Below, one piece after another: positions 16,238 through 25,697 of a stretch of DNA of 64,000 nt. Positions within the stretch are counted from its first letter, which is position 1, and every line of letters starts with the position of its first letter. Origin of the DNA: Desulfobacula sp. Lineage in GTDB: Bacteria > Desulfobacterota > Desulfobacteria > Desulfobacterales > Desulfobacteraceae. The translations under genes were made by a program, and so were the position numbers. Below the pieces are notes generated by a model that was not told where the DNA came from, did not search any database, and was given only the letters and a program-made list of their open reading frames with translations. The DNA lies in assembly GCA_023701135.1 (NCBI GenBank), contig JAMPXP010000010.1, positions 1 to 64,000 of the forward strand. The letters run 5' to 3'.

Positions 16238-16963
16238 TTAAACAGTTCGCGGGGATTTGATGGCTAATACCCATTCGTCATTTTGACATACCTGGCAAAG
16301 CTGACCCTCTTCGTTGTTTTTTATATCCTCCACCTGTCCGCACCTTGTGCAGGCATATGGACCGGCACCAGGTAACCTCTTTTGTCTTTTATTATACAGG
16401 TGAGGCAATATGGGTAAGCCCCATCGCACTTCTTCATCTGAAAAATAATACAGGCTGACCATGCCATTGGTTTCAATGATGGCCAGTCGCACTTGGCCAA
16501 GGTGGCTGACGCCGCGCTGCCGCAACAGTGAAAAAAACTCATCATGGGCGATTAGCTCCTTTTTGAAATTTGTAAAATTTAATTTGCCGTGTTCAGCGAG
16601 GTAAACCGGTTTACCTTCGAGCGCCCTCTCCACCTTATCACTACTGTTGATCAGGAACGTCATAAACCGGTAAAGCGATATCACCACAGCAAAGGCCATG
16701 AACCCTGACAACATTCCTACATCTTTATAAAACATGGGATCTCCCGCAGCCGAACCAAGCCCGATAATCACACCCATTTCAAAGACAGAAAGTTGTGTAA
16801 CGCTTCTTTTACCCAAAATACGCAGACTGAAAAGAATGACGAGAAACATCAACAGGGACCGTAGTGCTACTTCGGGAAGGAAAGTCCATTTTTCTGAGCC
16901 GAGCAAAAATGTATGCCAGTCAATTTCAGGATAGAAATTGTTTTTAAGAAAATGAAAATTCAT
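16238..16963 (-). CDS. DUF421 (YetF/YcaP-type) membrane protein with C-terminal zinc ribbon
   Basis: The protein has 241 residues. Three N-terminal hydrophobic segments (about 30-110, including LRILGKRSVTQLSVFEMGVIIGLGSAAGDP) are followed by the cytoplasmic DUF421 domain (GKPVYLAEHGKLNF, LRQRGVSHLGQVRLAIIETNGMVSL). The end of the protein carries CTRC-x15-CQVC, a four-cysteine knuckle not part of ordinary DUF421 proteins. DUF421 proteins of Bacillus are linked to spore-coat or envelope properties; no biochemical function is settled. AAAGG precedes the ATG. Its upstream gap to the BrkB gene is 94 bases; co-transcription with it is possible. Confidence 0.8.
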   Translation of the reverse strand: MNFHFLKNNFYPEIDWHTFLLGSEKWTFLPEVALRSLLMFLVILFSLRILGKRSVTQLSVFEMGVIIGLGSAAGDPMFYKDVGMLSGFMAFAVVISLYRFMTFLINSSDKVERALEGKPVYLAEHGKLNFTNFKKELIAHDEFFSLLRQRGVSHLGQVRLAIIETNGMVSLYYFSDEEVRWGLPILPHLYNKRQKRLPGAGPYACTRCGQVEDIKNNEEGQLCQVCQNDEWVLAIKSPRTV

Positions 16964-17057
16964 AGGTTGGCCTTTAGCAATAAATCGAAGTTGAAAATTT
17001 GATTATTGTGAATCTATTGATCTGGTCTTATGTTTGTGCTCAGTCATGCCGGTTGAA

Positions 17058-17942
17058 TCATCCGGCGCTATCGGGCTCTATCTCTCTTCCTTGAGCGGCT
17101 CTCGACCCATATGTATTTGAATAGACCCAGGTAAACTCAGCGCCGAACAGAAAGATCTGTGCCCCGAAATAAACCCACAGCAATAAAATGACCAGCGACC
17201 CGGCAGCGCCGAAACCGGATGCTACACTGACTTTGCCCAGATAGAGCCCGATGAGGAATTTGCCGATGGCGAACAGGAAAGCGGTTACTGCCGCCCCAAT
17301 CCAAACATCCCGCCAGTGGATGGTAGCCCGCGGCATAAATTTATAGATCAGCGCAAACAGGAGAGTCGTAATAGCAAACGAAATGCTCAAATCCACTGCA
17401 ACCAGAACGATTTCCCAATCTGAGAACAGTATACTGAGCCATTTGCCGATGGCGGCGATGGCAGCACTGATGATGAGCGAAATCAGCAGGAGGAATCCTA
17501 CGCCCAGCACCAAGCCGAAAGAGAACAAACGAGTACGCAACAAGCGCCATAAACCGCTCTCTTGGGGCGGGACGGAAACACGCCAGATGCGGTCCAGATC
17601 GCTTTGTAATTCCCCAAACACCGTGGTGGCCCCGATGATCATGGTAATGACGCTGCCCGCTATGGCCAGCATGCTGTGAGCCGGCTCATAGGCGTTTTTC
17701 AGCAGGCCCTGAACGGCGATTGCTCCTTCCTGCCCGATAAGGTCTTGGATCTGGCCGATGATTTCCCCCTGGGCTGCTTCATGGCCAAAAACGAGACCGG
17801 CCACCGTTATGGCGATTATCAGCAGCGGTGTAATTGAAAACAATGTGTAGTAGGCAATCGCTGCCCCCATGCTCGGGGCATAATCGTCCACCCAGGCCGT
17901 TACGGAATCTTTGATCAGGTCAAAAATCTGTTTAAGGCGCAT
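17058..17942 (-). CDS. YihY/BrkB-family membrane protein
   Basis: The 294-residue inner-membrane protein has about six hydrophobic segments. Family motifs are visible: APSMGAAIAYYTLFSITPLLIIAI at the start, TTVFGELQSDLDRIWRV, and the late GAAGSLVILLLWVYFGAQIFLFGAEFTWVY. Once annotated as RNase BN, these proteins have no proven enzymatic role; envelope transport or ion permeability is suspected. Start 17942 is chosen because GGAGG lies five bases upstream; a longer frame adds 18 residues. It may be co-transcribed with the DUF421 gene downstream. The 487-base gap upstream holds only a decayed gene. Confidence 0.85.
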   Translation of the reverse strand: MRLKQIFDLIKDSVTAWVDDYAPSMGAAIAYYTLFSITPLLIIAITVAGLVFGHEAAQGEIIGQIQDLIGQEGAIAVQGLLKNAYEPAHSMLAIAGSVITMIIGATTVFGELQSDLDRIWRVSVPPQESGLWRLLRTRLFSFGLVLGVGFLLLISLIISAAIAAIGKWLSILFSDWEIVLVAVDLSISFAITTLLFALIYKFMPRATIHWRDVWIGAAVTAFLFAIGKFLIGLYLGKVSVASGFGAAGSLVILLLWVYFGAQIFLFGAEFTWVYSNTYGSRAAQGREIEPDSAG

Positions 17943-18026
17943 ACTGACCTCCATCAATAACGAAAACTTACAGGGTTCCTGAAACCATGCTTTCAAACAA
18001 CCTCCCGGCCCAATATTAACATGCTG

Positions 18027-18305
18027 TTAATGCATAGCCTTCCACTGTTCAACCAGCTTTTTTTCCCCGGCCGTCAACTTTTTCGTTAATATTTTTTCTA
18101 CGGTGACATATAGATCAGCCCGCTGGTCAGGGTGTTTCATTTTTGACATTCCCATTTCCTGAAGCCGGAAAATACGACCATTTCAGGTTTCAAGTCGTCA
18201 TTGTCGCGCAAAAACTGCTTATCAGGCAAAACCTTGACCTTAAGTGAGCAACTCGATACCCTCTATGACATTCCGGTTATCATTTTCATTAAATTCATTG
18301 GCCAT
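18027..18305 (-). pseudogene. Degraded small gene with frameshifts
   Basis: No intact gene lies between 17943 and 18429, but protein-like stretches follow one another on the minus strand in different frames. They are MANEFNENDNRNVIEGIE from ATG 18305, then VKVLPDKQFLRDNDDLKPE, then QEMGMSKMKHPDQRADLYVT, and finally LVEQWKAMH before a stop at 18027. Two or three single-base shifts, one in an A-run, would restore one soluble protein of about 90 residues. I recognise no family. The reading is weak and could be chance; otherwise nothing is seen in this gap. Confidence 0.3.
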
Positions 18306-18429
18306 CGTTATCCCTCTTTTTCTCAGGCTGGTTTTACCAATAAACGGCCACCGGCTTTCGGACTCTGTCCTTTGGGTCCGGTTCCATCTTTATTCGGCGT
18401 CTTCAATCCCTTTTTCCATCAAGTTAATA

Positions 18430-19179
18430 TCAATTGGTTTTAAACTTTATTTGAAATTTTTGCTCAAAAGCACACGCAATGATTTGGGCAACCTGGTATC
18501 CTGAATCAATGAAATCCATATTAATGACCAAATCAAATTCATCAGAGGAGACTTTTTCCCTGAGATAAACCGCTTTAAAAAATTCATGATGTTCATCATC
18601 CATGGTATTTAATCTTTTCTCGGCTTCGCCTTGGTCAACACCCAGCATATTTGACAGTCTCTCAATCCGGCGCTTCCTGCTGCATATCAATTCTACCGAC
18701 AAAATCGTATGACGGGGCAGGATCAAATGGGTTCCCCGGCCCACAAATATCGTCGGCTCAGTATGCGCCAGTGCGGTAACCGTTTTTGCCAACTGCCGGA
18801 TATATTCGTTTTCGAAGCATTTCTTTTCGACGGAGAGCGCCACAAGCAATTCTCTCATCTTTCCCGGAACCCGTTCATCATAAAATTCAATGATCTTTTC
18901 AGTCAAAGTGGAATCCTTTGCCATATATTCCATTATCTCTCTATCAATCACACGATATCCTGTCCTTTCCGACAAAGATTCCGCCGCTTCCAGAGCCCCG
19001 ACACCTATCCCGCGAGATAGACAAATGCAGTTTTTCTGTGAGAAATCTTCAAGATTTTTTCTTGCTGCTTCTTCACTTTGCCATTTCTGAATTTGTGATC
19101 CTGTCCAATCTGAGGCACTCATCATTTTCCTGCCGTAGTATCCAGGTGGATGTGTATTTTCGCCTGCTGTTTTTTTCAT
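18430..19179 (-). CDS. Cytidylate kinase-like family protein
   Basis: The 249-residue protein resembles the cytidylate-kinase-like family. ICLSRGIGVGALEAAESLSERTGYRVIDREIM replaces the usual P-loop region with a degenerate GIGVGA, and it has IFVGRGTHLIL and a DFIDSGYQVAQIIA end. Members are P-loop nucleotide kinases of unknown substrate, often beside stress or signalling genes. The start at 19179 is supported by AAGGAG nine bases upstream; the longer frame has no site. It is the last gene of the long glycan operon, 53 bases behind the glycosidase-like gene. A nucleotide or sugar substrate is possible; the true reaction is unknown. Confidence 0.75.
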   Translation of the reverse strand: MKKTAGENTHPPGYYGRKMMSASDWTGSQIQKWQSEEAARKNLEDFSQKNCICLSRGIGVGALEAAESLSERTGYRVIDREIMEYMAKDSTLTEKIIEFYDERVPGKMRELLVALSVEKKCFENEYIRQLAKTVTALAHTEPTIFVGRGTHLILPRHTILSVELICSRKRRIERLSNMLGVDQGEAEKRLNTMDDEHHEFFKAVYLREKVSSDEFDLVINMDFIDSGYQVAQIIACAFEQKFQIKFKTN

Positions 19180-19232
19180 ATCTTTTGTCTCCTTTTTATT
19201 GGTTTCCATTTATTCTATTGGATACATTCCCA

Positions 19233-20423
19233 TTATCTCCCGTCGGCGCCGGCTCTTATTTTTTCAAAAAAAGGGGTCTGCTTTTGTTTGATACACTCGG
19301 CCGCATACAAATACATAGCTGCGGACCATGTCTGCCAATCCTGTCCTTTGGGTTTGCCGTCCTGGGCTTTAACCCATTCATTGAAGCCGAATTCCACCTT
19401 AGCGGTTCGGGACGCCCGCATCAGTTGTGTGAGGGCTTCAAATTTTTTTTCAGCCAGTTTATGCCTGCCTGCAGCAGTTAAGGCGGCAATATAAAATCCG
19501 CAGACAAAGGGCCAGACTCCCCCGTTGTGGTAATCGCCGGGAAGGTTGAATTTTGCATATCGAGGCCGCCAGTCGTCATCTCCCGGATGGATATACGGGA
19601 AAAAATTGGGGGGCAGATCAAGGGCCAGATCTCCGTTATTCCTGAGTTTCTGACACTCGTCCTCTATCCAGGCGATCATATGCAGGGATCTGGACGGCGA
19701 GGCAATGCCCGAAAGAATGGCCAGGCTGTTGCCCAGAAGGTCAAAGCGTTCGCTGTTGTATATCTTATACGCCCAGAGGGCATAATGGGGTTTAAAGGGT
19801 ATTTTTAATCCGCCTTCCAGATAATGTTTATCGCCCTCTTCTTTGATGGAAAGGCGGGTGGTCATCTTTTTCTTTAACGACTCCGCAGCTTCATCAAGGC
19901 CGAATAATCTTAAATAGGTGTATACGATGGTGTTGACAAACAACCCGTATCCCAAGACCCACTGTTCATCCCGCCAGTCGCTGGTGGGCAGTTGGGCCAC
20001 CAGAATCCGGCCCGATGGAGACTGATACGACATCCAGGTCAACGCTTTTTTTACCGCCTCTTCTAAAAACCCGGTTTCTCCTGTAACCTCTCGAAACAAT
20101 TGTATGGCCATGAGAAATAAAGGGGTGGTATCGCTGGCGCCGCATTCTTCAGGGTCATGAACAATGGAAGGGATATGCCCGAGTCCGGTCTGATGCTTGG
20201 CCAGGGTTTCAAAAACCGTTCTTAAAGAATGGATTAAGGTTTCATCTCCCGTTACCAGAATTCCCAGAGCTGAAATCATCAAATCTCTGGTATAGGGTTC
20301 GGGATACCCCCAGCCTGCGGTCCTGGGAAGATTGAAGAACGGGCCTTTGCTGTTATGCAGCAGCACCTCAAGGGCCGCCTTTTTGGCCTCTTCGATGAAT
20401 CCACCGGGTTTTTGCTCCATCAT
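19233..20423 (-). CDS. Six-hairpin glycosidase-like protein (amylo-1,6-glucosidase/GH100-like)
   Basis: The 396-residue soluble protein has an (alpha/alpha)6-barrel look. Motifs are TAGWGYPEPYTRDLMISALG near 35, SDWRDEQWVLGYGLFVNTIVY near 155, KFNLPGDYHNGGVWPFVCGFY near 300 and an ending SAAMYLYAAECI. DWRD and the WPFVCGFY region resemble GH100 invertases and debranching-type glycosidases, including their acid residues. It likely hydrolyses or debranches an intracellular glycan. Its start ATGATG overlaps the stop of the glycosyltransferase before it, so they are translationally coupled. The exact linkage cannot be told from sequence. Confidence 0.7.
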   Translation of the reverse strand: MMEQKPGGFIEEAKKAALEVLLHNSKGPFFNLPRTAGWGYPEPYTRDLMISALGILVTGDETLIHSLRTVFETLAKHQTGLGHIPSIVHDPEECGASDTTPLFLMAIQLFREVTGETGFLEEAVKKALTWMSYQSPSGRILVAQLPTSDWRDEQWVLGYGLFVNTIVYTYLRLFGLDEAAESLKKKMTTRLSIKEEGDKHYLEGGLKIPFKPHYALWAYKIYNSERFDLLGNSLAILSGIASPSRSLHMIAWIEDECQKLRNNGDLALDLPPNFFPYIHPGDDDWRPRYAKFNLPGDYHNGGVWPFVCGFYIAALTAAGRHKLAEKKFEALTQLMRASRTAKVEFGFNEWVKAQDGKPKGQDWQTWSAAMYLYAAECIKQKQTPFFEKIRAGADGR

Positions 20424-21562
20424 GTGATCCCCAGCCGTGTGGAAATGATATCTACAAAACGCCTGGCAACGATCTTATAATTAAACTGGTCCACCACCCT
20501 TTTTCTTGCGGCTTCCCCCAATTTGCGGCGCAGGTCCGGGCTTTCCATTAAATCCATTAAATAATTGGCAATATCATGGACACTGGCCCGGTAATCCACC
20601 GTGCGGGGGCACGGAAAAACGATCCGCCGCCGTTCCTTTGACCCGGATTCATTGAATACCATGGTTTCTTTTAAAAGGATTTCCTGGGCCACTTCGGCCA
20701 GAAGCGCCGTTTCGCCATGGACCAGGGTATCCAGCATGCCCATGGCCTTTATGCCGATCACCGGCTTTTCGCAGGCCCCGGCCTCAACCTGGGGCATTCC
20801 AAACCCTTCCAGCCGGGAAGGGGCGGCGTAAATATCACAGGCGTTCAACAAATACGGCATGAAATTTCTGGACAACCGGTTCATCACATTGATGATATTC
20901 TGGCTGATCCCCAATCGATTGGACAGTTTATGATCGGATTCATTCTGCGCTTCGGTTCTGTCCTGGGGCCAGACCTTGCAGACATATTTCCAGGGAGGCG
21001 CTTTGGGATTATTGATGGCCAGAGCCTGCATGACTTCCAGGGCCCCCTTGGAGGCCGCATCCCCGCCAACGGTTAAAACCATCATATCATCGGGCCCAAT
21101 CCCCAGGGATTGCCTGACCGCAACAACCTTGGGGTCTGTTCTGTCCATGGGATGAAACGCATCCGTATCACAACCCACCGGCAGCACTTCAATATTGTCT
21201 GCCTTGATGCCGTCCCGGATATACACGTCTTTCACCCAGTTGGATGTGACCAGAATCAGGGGCAGGCTGTTTAATATTTCACGGTAATTTGAAATATACC
21301 CATCGGCCACCAGCCAGGGAACCGGCTGAACCCCATACTGCTGGGGATGAAGAATCAGATCCGGCGTATGGCCCCAATACCCGACCCCGAGAACCACGTC
21401 GGGTTTAAACCATCGGTAATACCATTCTTTTTCCTGGGCCGATTCAAAATTGACGGGATGGACATCCACCCCCATTTCCTTTAATCCCCGGTACAGCAAT
21501 TCCCCCTGGGTGGCCAATCCGCCGGGAGAAGCGGGATAGTCATATAAAACCATAACTTTCAT
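20420..21562 (-). CDS. GT4-type glycosyltransferase
   Basis: The GT-B-fold transferase has 380 residues. Its N-terminal VLYDYPASPGGLATQGELLYRGL acceptor-side motif is followed by VLTVGGDAASKGALEVMQAL and the nucleotide-sugar motif YAAPSRLEGFGMPQVEAGACEKPVIG, with the EX7E glutamates. It is soluble or peripheral, with no membrane helix. It probably transfers a hexose (mannose or glucose) from a nucleotide sugar to a growing glycan. The start ATGA overlaps the stop of the PIG-L deacetylase, and its own stop overlaps the glycosidase start: a tightly coupled trio. Confidence 0.82.
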   Translation of the reverse strand: MKVMVLYDYPASPGGLATQGELLYRGLKEMGVDVHPVNFESAQEKEWYYRWFKPDVVLGVGYWGHTPDLILHPQQYGVQPVPWLVADGYISNYREILNSLPLILVTSNWVKDVYIRDGIKADNIEVLPVGCDTDAFHPMDRTDPKVVAVRQSLGIGPDDMMVLTVGGDAASKGALEVMQALAINNPKAPPWKYVCKVWPQDRTEAQNESDHKLSNRLGISQNIINVMNRLSRNFMPYLLNACDIYAAPSRLEGFGMPQVEAGACEKPVIGIKAMGMLDTLVHGETALLAEVAQEILLKETMVFNESGSKERRRIVFPCPRTVDYRASVHDIANYLMDLMESPDLRRKLGEAARKRVVDQFNYKIVARRFVDIISTRLGIT

Positions 21563-22185
21563 TTTTTATTGTTTTCTCCTTTTTTAAAACACCGGAAAGC
21601 CTCTTTTCCCGGTGTTGTCATCGCCTCAAAACTGTCTTTTGAAAACCTGTAGGTCCGGGTGATCATACCGTACTTTCCGGACAGGACCGGTTCAGGAAGT
21701 TCAATGATCCTGTCGGCATCCGGCATGGCCTGGGGATAAAGGCTTTTGTCATGATCCTGATAGGCGAAAAACCATAATTCAGATGCGTCGATGATGTTTT
21801 GCTCCCACAAATAGAATACAGCCCGGCCGGTCTCTTCATGCCTTTTGTGCCGGGTGTATTCACCGGCAGGACTGTGGGTCATGATCAGATCATAATGAAT
21901 GGGGGGCAATAACCCTTGAATGGCTGTTTCTGTTTCTTTTTGGGGGAGGGGTTTTTGTTCCGGGCCGTCGTCAAGATTGCCCATGGCACCGGTAGCGCCA
22001 TAAAGGGTCAGGGCCTCAAAAAATTTCGGGGCCCGGTCGGGATCATTTTTGCGAGACAGGCAGATGATGGTCCAGTTGCACTGGGGATTCATCAATATCA
22101 TCCCCCCGGCCCAGAGGGTTTCATCGTCGGGATGGGCGACAATGACGGCAATTTTTTGATAATCAAACGCCTTATTCATATTCAT
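21559..22185 (-). CDS. PIG-L-family deacetylase
   Basis: Zinc-dependent N-acetylglucosaminyl deacetylase family, about 208 residues. Metal-binding motifs are present: VAHPDDETLWAGG at residue 20 and the later HSPAGEYTRHKRHEETGR. Members remove acetyl groups from GlcNAc in GPI, mycothiol, bacillithiol and similar molecules. Start 22185 is chosen because it lies in the overlap ATGAATATGAATAA with the stop of the SIS gene. The setting between a SIS sugar isomerase and GT4 suggests that the glycan made here contains an amino sugar. Confidence 0.8.
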   Translation of the reverse strand: MNMNKAFDYQKIAVIVAHPDDETLWAGGMILMNPQCNWTIICLSRKNDPDRAPKFFEALTLYGATGAMGNLDDGPEQKPLPQKETETAIQGLLPPIHYDLIMTHSPAGEYTRHKRHEETGRAVFYLWEQNIIDASELWFFAYQDHDKSLYPQAMPDADRIIELPEPVLSGKYGMITRTYRFSKDSFEAMTTPGKEAFRCFKKGENNKK

Positions 22186-23179
22186 TGCCGATCTTCCTGG
22201 CTCTTTTGGGATGATCCGGATCAATCTCGAGTTTCAATGCGGTTTCGATTAACAGATTCCAGCCCATGGCCAATTGCAGATAAGGCGTAAATTCTCCATC
22301 ATCAGGGATCTGCACTGTCGGGAAAGATGTCTTCCGGACGGATATGGCAATAACGGTCAGGCCGATTCCTTCGACCAGCGTTTTCCGTATTTTGGCTTCT
22401 TCCTCAGGGAAAGGATCGATAATGACCATCACCTCATCTTTTTTCATGACCTCTTCAATGCCGTGAACGGCATAGGTCCCCTCCAGGTAATCTGATTTTT
22501 TTCCGGTAATTTCATTGGCTTTCAGCGCCAATTCTTCTGAAACACCATTATTCCGGCCTGAAAAATAGATCATGCCGGCAGAAGCCAGTTGATTGACTAT
22601 TTTTTCAGGAATTTTTGTTTTTAATACCTGGTCGATGAGTTCCCCGGTCTTGTTTAAATCCGGAAGCGCCTGATGATTGGATTTTCGAAACAGGATATCG
22701 TAAAACAGGGCCTGTTCGATCACGGTTTTTGTTGCCGCCACCGCCTCTTCATGCCCGCTTTTTAAGAGATAGGTATAATCGGCCTGATTCATCATTTCAG
22801 TATCTTTGTGGGCAACCACGGCAATAATCCGGCTGTGGTTTTTCTTTTTTAATGTTTCAATCAATTTTAAACTTTCTTTTGTTCTGCCTGAATTGGAAGC
22901 AATAAAAACCGTGTAGTCGCTCAGATCATATTCCGCAGCCTGGCTTGCGCCTTCTGTGATGATGCTTTCTTTATAGTTATGATGCCGGGCGTCACAAATC
23001 ACTTTTTTGGCCGGAAAAATTCTTGAAGACCCTTCACCGGTTAATAATATTTTCCGGTGAAGGATGTGCTCTGCGAATTCAAAAATCTGCAAAGGCGCCA
23101 TGGCGGCCAACACTTTTTTGACTTCCAGCATTTCCCGGATAAGGAAATATTTTTGATATTTTCCGTCACGGCTGTTCAT
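22172..23179 (-). CDS. SIS-domain sugar isomerase-like protein
   Basis: The 335-residue protein has two SIS modules: the first with LLTGEGSSRIFPAKK, ITEGASQAAEYD and FIASNSGRTKESL, the second with IYFSGRNNGVSEELALKANEITGKKSDYLEGTYAVHGIEEV. This is the layout of the isomerase half of GlmS and of AgaS/FrlB-type enzymes, which bind phosphosugars and interconvert or deaminate hexosamine 6-phosphates. It lacks a glutaminase domain, so ammonia or no amine would be used. It follows the GH130 gene by 26 bases and overlaps the PIG-L start. It likely feeds an amino-sugar branch of the glycan pathway. Confidence 0.8.
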   Translation of the reverse strand: MNSRDGKYQKYFLIREMLEVKKVLAAMAPLQIFEFAEHILHRKILLTGEGSSRIFPAKKVICDARHHNYKESIITEGASQAAEYDLSDYTVFIASNSGRTKESLKLIETLKKKNHSRIIAVVAHKDTEMMNQADYTYLLKSGHEEAVAATKTVIEQALFYDILFRKSNHQALPDLNKTGELIDQVLKTKIPEKIVNQLASAGMIYFSGRNNGVSEELALKANEITGKKSDYLEGTYAVHGIEEVMKKDEVMVIIDPFPEEEAKIRKTLVEGIGLTVIAISVRKTSFPTVQIPDDGEFTPYLQLAMGWNLLIETALKLEIDPDHPKRARKIGNEYE

Positions 23180-23205
23180 GGCTGATTTCCCTTAACATCA
23201 ATAGG

Positions 23206-24684
23206 TTAAGACACTGCCCGCATACACTGGATCAATTTTCTAACTTCAACGGTTGCAATACCGGAATTAATATCAGACATGGCGTATGGAATGACCAGTT
23301 CCTTCCGGTGAATGATGGAACCGCAGGAATAGACCACATTGGGGACATACCCCTCCCGTTCTTTTTCATTGGGGGTCAGAAGCGGTTCATCCAGACGGGC
23401 AATAATCCGTGCCGGGTTTTCCAGATCCAGCAGGATGGCGCCGATGCAATACTGGCGCATGGGTCCCACCCCATGGGTCAGCACTATCCAGCCTTTTTGA
23501 GTCTCTATGGGCGACCCGCAATTGCCGATCTGGACGAATTCCCAGGGCTGTTCAGGTTCCTGGATCACCTGGGAGGTCTGCCAGAAATGCAGGTTGTTGG
23601 AAAACATGATATGGTTGTTTTCGCCTCCCTGGCGTGACAGCATGGCATATTGACCCTTTATTTTCCGGGGGAAAAGGGCCATGCCCTTATTTTGAGCCGC
23701 ATCGCCGTTGAGTGTCCGGATTTTAAAATGAATGAAATCCTTTGTTTCGATCAACTGCGGTAAAATGGTCACCCCGTTATAGGCCGTATAGGTGGCGTAA
23801 TAGGTGGAGTCTTGGTTATCATCAAAAAATTGAACAAACCGGGCATCTTCAATCCCCCGGCTCTCGTTTCTTGAAACCGGAAAAATAACCCGTTCCGAGA
23901 TTCTATGATCGGCATGAAAGTCCACTTCATAATTGGAATCCGCAAGCCAGGTCAAAAAACGGAAGGCTGTTTTCTGTTTGACCGGAGAAAATTGCGGACA
24001 TGCTCTGAGGATGCGGATTTGTTCGATGAGTTCCTTAAAGGTGAATTCTTCGGGCAGGCGGTCGAGAATATAGGCGCTGATGTCGTTGTCGGCCTTCATT
24101 TCATTGAGTTTCTGCTGGAAAACGGACCGGTTGTAGACAGGGTCCTTTTTTAAATCCGGGGTTTCCACAAATTCACTGACCGGATCAAAACAAAAGGTGT
24201 TGTGCCGGTTGAGGACGCCGCTTCGGAATACAATGGAGGATACATGGCCCTCACCGGTGGCCCTCAGGCTCATGACAAACCGGAGGCTTCCTTTTTCAAG
24301 GTGGCTCTGATCCGGATGAGGAACAATGGACGGGTTGAAAAGGGCGGCGGACTCTATGGCATACTCTTTTGTAAAATAAGCGCCGATCAGTCCCTTTTGA
24401 ACATCATTGAGCAATACGCCATCCGGCAGGAAATCCTTTACCCGTTCCAGGTGCCGTTCAAAGATATGATGGATATCTTCGTGCCGGGCCGAAAAGTCCT
24501 TGAGTATTTTTGCCATCAGATCTTTGGCGGCGGCATCGGGCAGATCCATGACCCGCCCGATAATTCTGGATATGCGATGGGGGTCATCCGGAAGATGAGG
24601 CCGTGTAATGACCCGGGATATATCCCCGATGATCTTGTTGGATTTTCTTGTTACTTTCAATTGAGCGGGGTGTTTTGCCTTCAT
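23206..24684 (-). CDS. GH130-family protein, long form with N-terminal extension
   Basis: The protein has 492 residues. The first about 130 form a helical extension (HHIFERHLERVKDFLPDG); the rest is a five-bladed beta-propeller of GH130 type. Motifs are ESRGIEDARFV (catalytic Asp region), YYATYTAYNG, NKGMALFPRKIKGQYAMLSR, WEFVQIGNCGSPIETQKGWIVLTHGVGPMRQYCIGA and the ending EREGYVPNVVYSCG. GH130 enzymes phosphorolyse beta-mannosides, giving mannose 1-phosphate, or hydrolyse them. No signal peptide is seen, so it acts in the cytoplasm. It is paired with the shorter GH130 gene 50 bases upstream, suggesting two linkages or two chain lengths. Confidence 0.82.
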   Translation of the reverse strand: MKAKHPAQLKVTRKSNKIIGDISRVITRPHLPDDPHRISRIIGRVMDLPDAAAKDLMAKILKDFSARHEDIHHIFERHLERVKDFLPDGVLLNDVQKGLIGAYFTKEYAIESAALFNPSIVPHPDQSHLEKGSLRFVMSLRATGEGHVSSIVFRSGVLNRHNTFCFDPVSEFVETPDLKKDPVYNRSVFQQKLNEMKADNDISAYILDRLPEEFTFKELIEQIRILRACPQFSPVKQKTAFRFLTWLADSNYEVDFHADHRISERVIFPVSRNESRGIEDARFVQFFDDNQDSTYYATYTAYNGVTILPQLIETKDFIHFKIRTLNGDAAQNKGMALFPRKIKGQYAMLSRQGGENNHIMFSNNLHFWQTSQVIQEPEQPWEFVQIGNCGSPIETQKGWIVLTHGVGPMRQYCIGAILLDLENPARIIARLDEPLLTPNEKEREGYVPNVVYSCGSIIHRKELVIPYAMSDINSGIATVEVRKLIQCMRAVS

Positions 24685-24734
24685 GTGCTTCCTTATATAA
24701 ATACCATTTTAAGAGCAGAGATCGATCCCGGCCG

Positions 24735-25679
24735 CTATCCCATGGCCGGCCGGGGAGAAGAGAGGCAAAGCGATACCAGGTCGTCAATCTTTGCCGTACC
24801 CGCACACATGACCGTATCCGCACCCCCCCAGTAAATTTTCACCGTACCGTCCCCTTCCGGAACAGCTCCGCAGGTAAACACCACATTGGGAACATAACCG
24901 ACCCTTTCCCAGGGGTCTTCCGGCTGAAGAATCCACCCGTCGGAAACCCCGATAAGGATGGACGGGTCATCCAGGGCATGCAGCGCTGCGCCGAGCCGGT
25001 ATACGGTTCCGGACATGGTTTTGAAAACCCCGTGATAAATATTCAGCCAGCCTTTGCCGGTTTTTATGGGCGGGGCGCCGGGCCCGATTTTCATTTCATC
25101 CCAATGATAGGCCAATGGTTTCATGATCACCCTGGACTCCCCCCAGTGAATCAGATCGGGAGAATAGGAAATCCAGATGGACCAGGGGGATATTTCCGAA
25201 TGGGGCCGGTCCAGACGCACATACCGGCCCTTTATTCGTTCAGGAAAGATGACCACGTTGCGAAAATCCGCCTGGGTGATGAGGGCTATGCGTTCCACAC
25301 TTTTAAAATCCGTTGTCCGGGCCAGGGCAATGCGGGCCCCGTGACGGGAATAGGCGCTGTAGGTGAGCAAAAATTCATCTCCCATTGGATTGATCCGCAG
25401 GTCTTCTACGCCGAAGGCTTCATACTCGGCAAAAACACCCTCTGCGGCCGGGATTAAAAAGGGGACGGGGCTGACGGTAAATGAAAATCCATCCTTGCTG
25501 TCGGCCCGTCCGATGATGGAACGCCCGTTGTAAAGATGGGACCTGAACAGCATGATATATTGCCCCTGATATTTGGCCACACCGGCGTTATGAACCGTTG
25601 CCACCGGATAGGGAATATCCTCCCGGGTCAGGATGGGATTGTCTGCACAGCGCGTAATGATATCTTTCCGGGTATTCAT
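24735..25679 (-). CDS. GH130-family beta-mannoside phosphorylase-like protein
   Basis: The compact GH130 propeller has 314 residues: GVEDLRINPMGDEFLLTYSAYS (catalytic Asp in VED), RIALARTTDFK, VVIFPERIKGRYVRLDRPH, WDEMKIGPGAPPIKTGKGWLNIYHGV, and the ending WERVGYVPNVVFTCG. The phosphate-contacting basic residues (the Arg and His in YVRLDRPH) appear kept, which favours phosphorolysis over hydrolysis. Known members act on beta-1,4- or beta-1,2-mannosides. AGGAG lies nine bases before the ATG. The gene stands directly behind the glycosyltransferase/cupin fusion, so synthesis and phosphorolysis of a mannoside are encoded side by side. Confidence 0.85.
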   Translation of the reverse strand: MNTRKDIITRCADNPILTREDIPYPVATVHNAGVAKYQGQYIMLFRSHLYNGRSIIGRADSKDGFSFTVSPVPFLIPAAEGVFAEYEAFGVEDLRINPMGDEFLLTYSAYSRHGARIALARTTDFKSVERIALITQADFRNVVIFPERIKGRYVRLDRPHSEISPWSIWISYSPDLIHWGESRVIMKPLAYHWDEMKIGPGAPPIKTGKGWLNIYHGVFKTMSGTVYRLGAALHALDDPSILIGVSDGWILQPEDPWERVGYVPNVVFTCGAVPEGDGTVKIYWGGADTVMCAGTAKIDDLVSLCLSSPRPAMG

Positions 25680-25697
25680 GATAAATTCTCCTGATGG

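Noticed and set aside
18100-18125. GGTGACATATAGATCA as another operator copy before the BrkB gene
   Set aside because: Arms do not match the palindrome and no -24/-12 element lies at the right distance.
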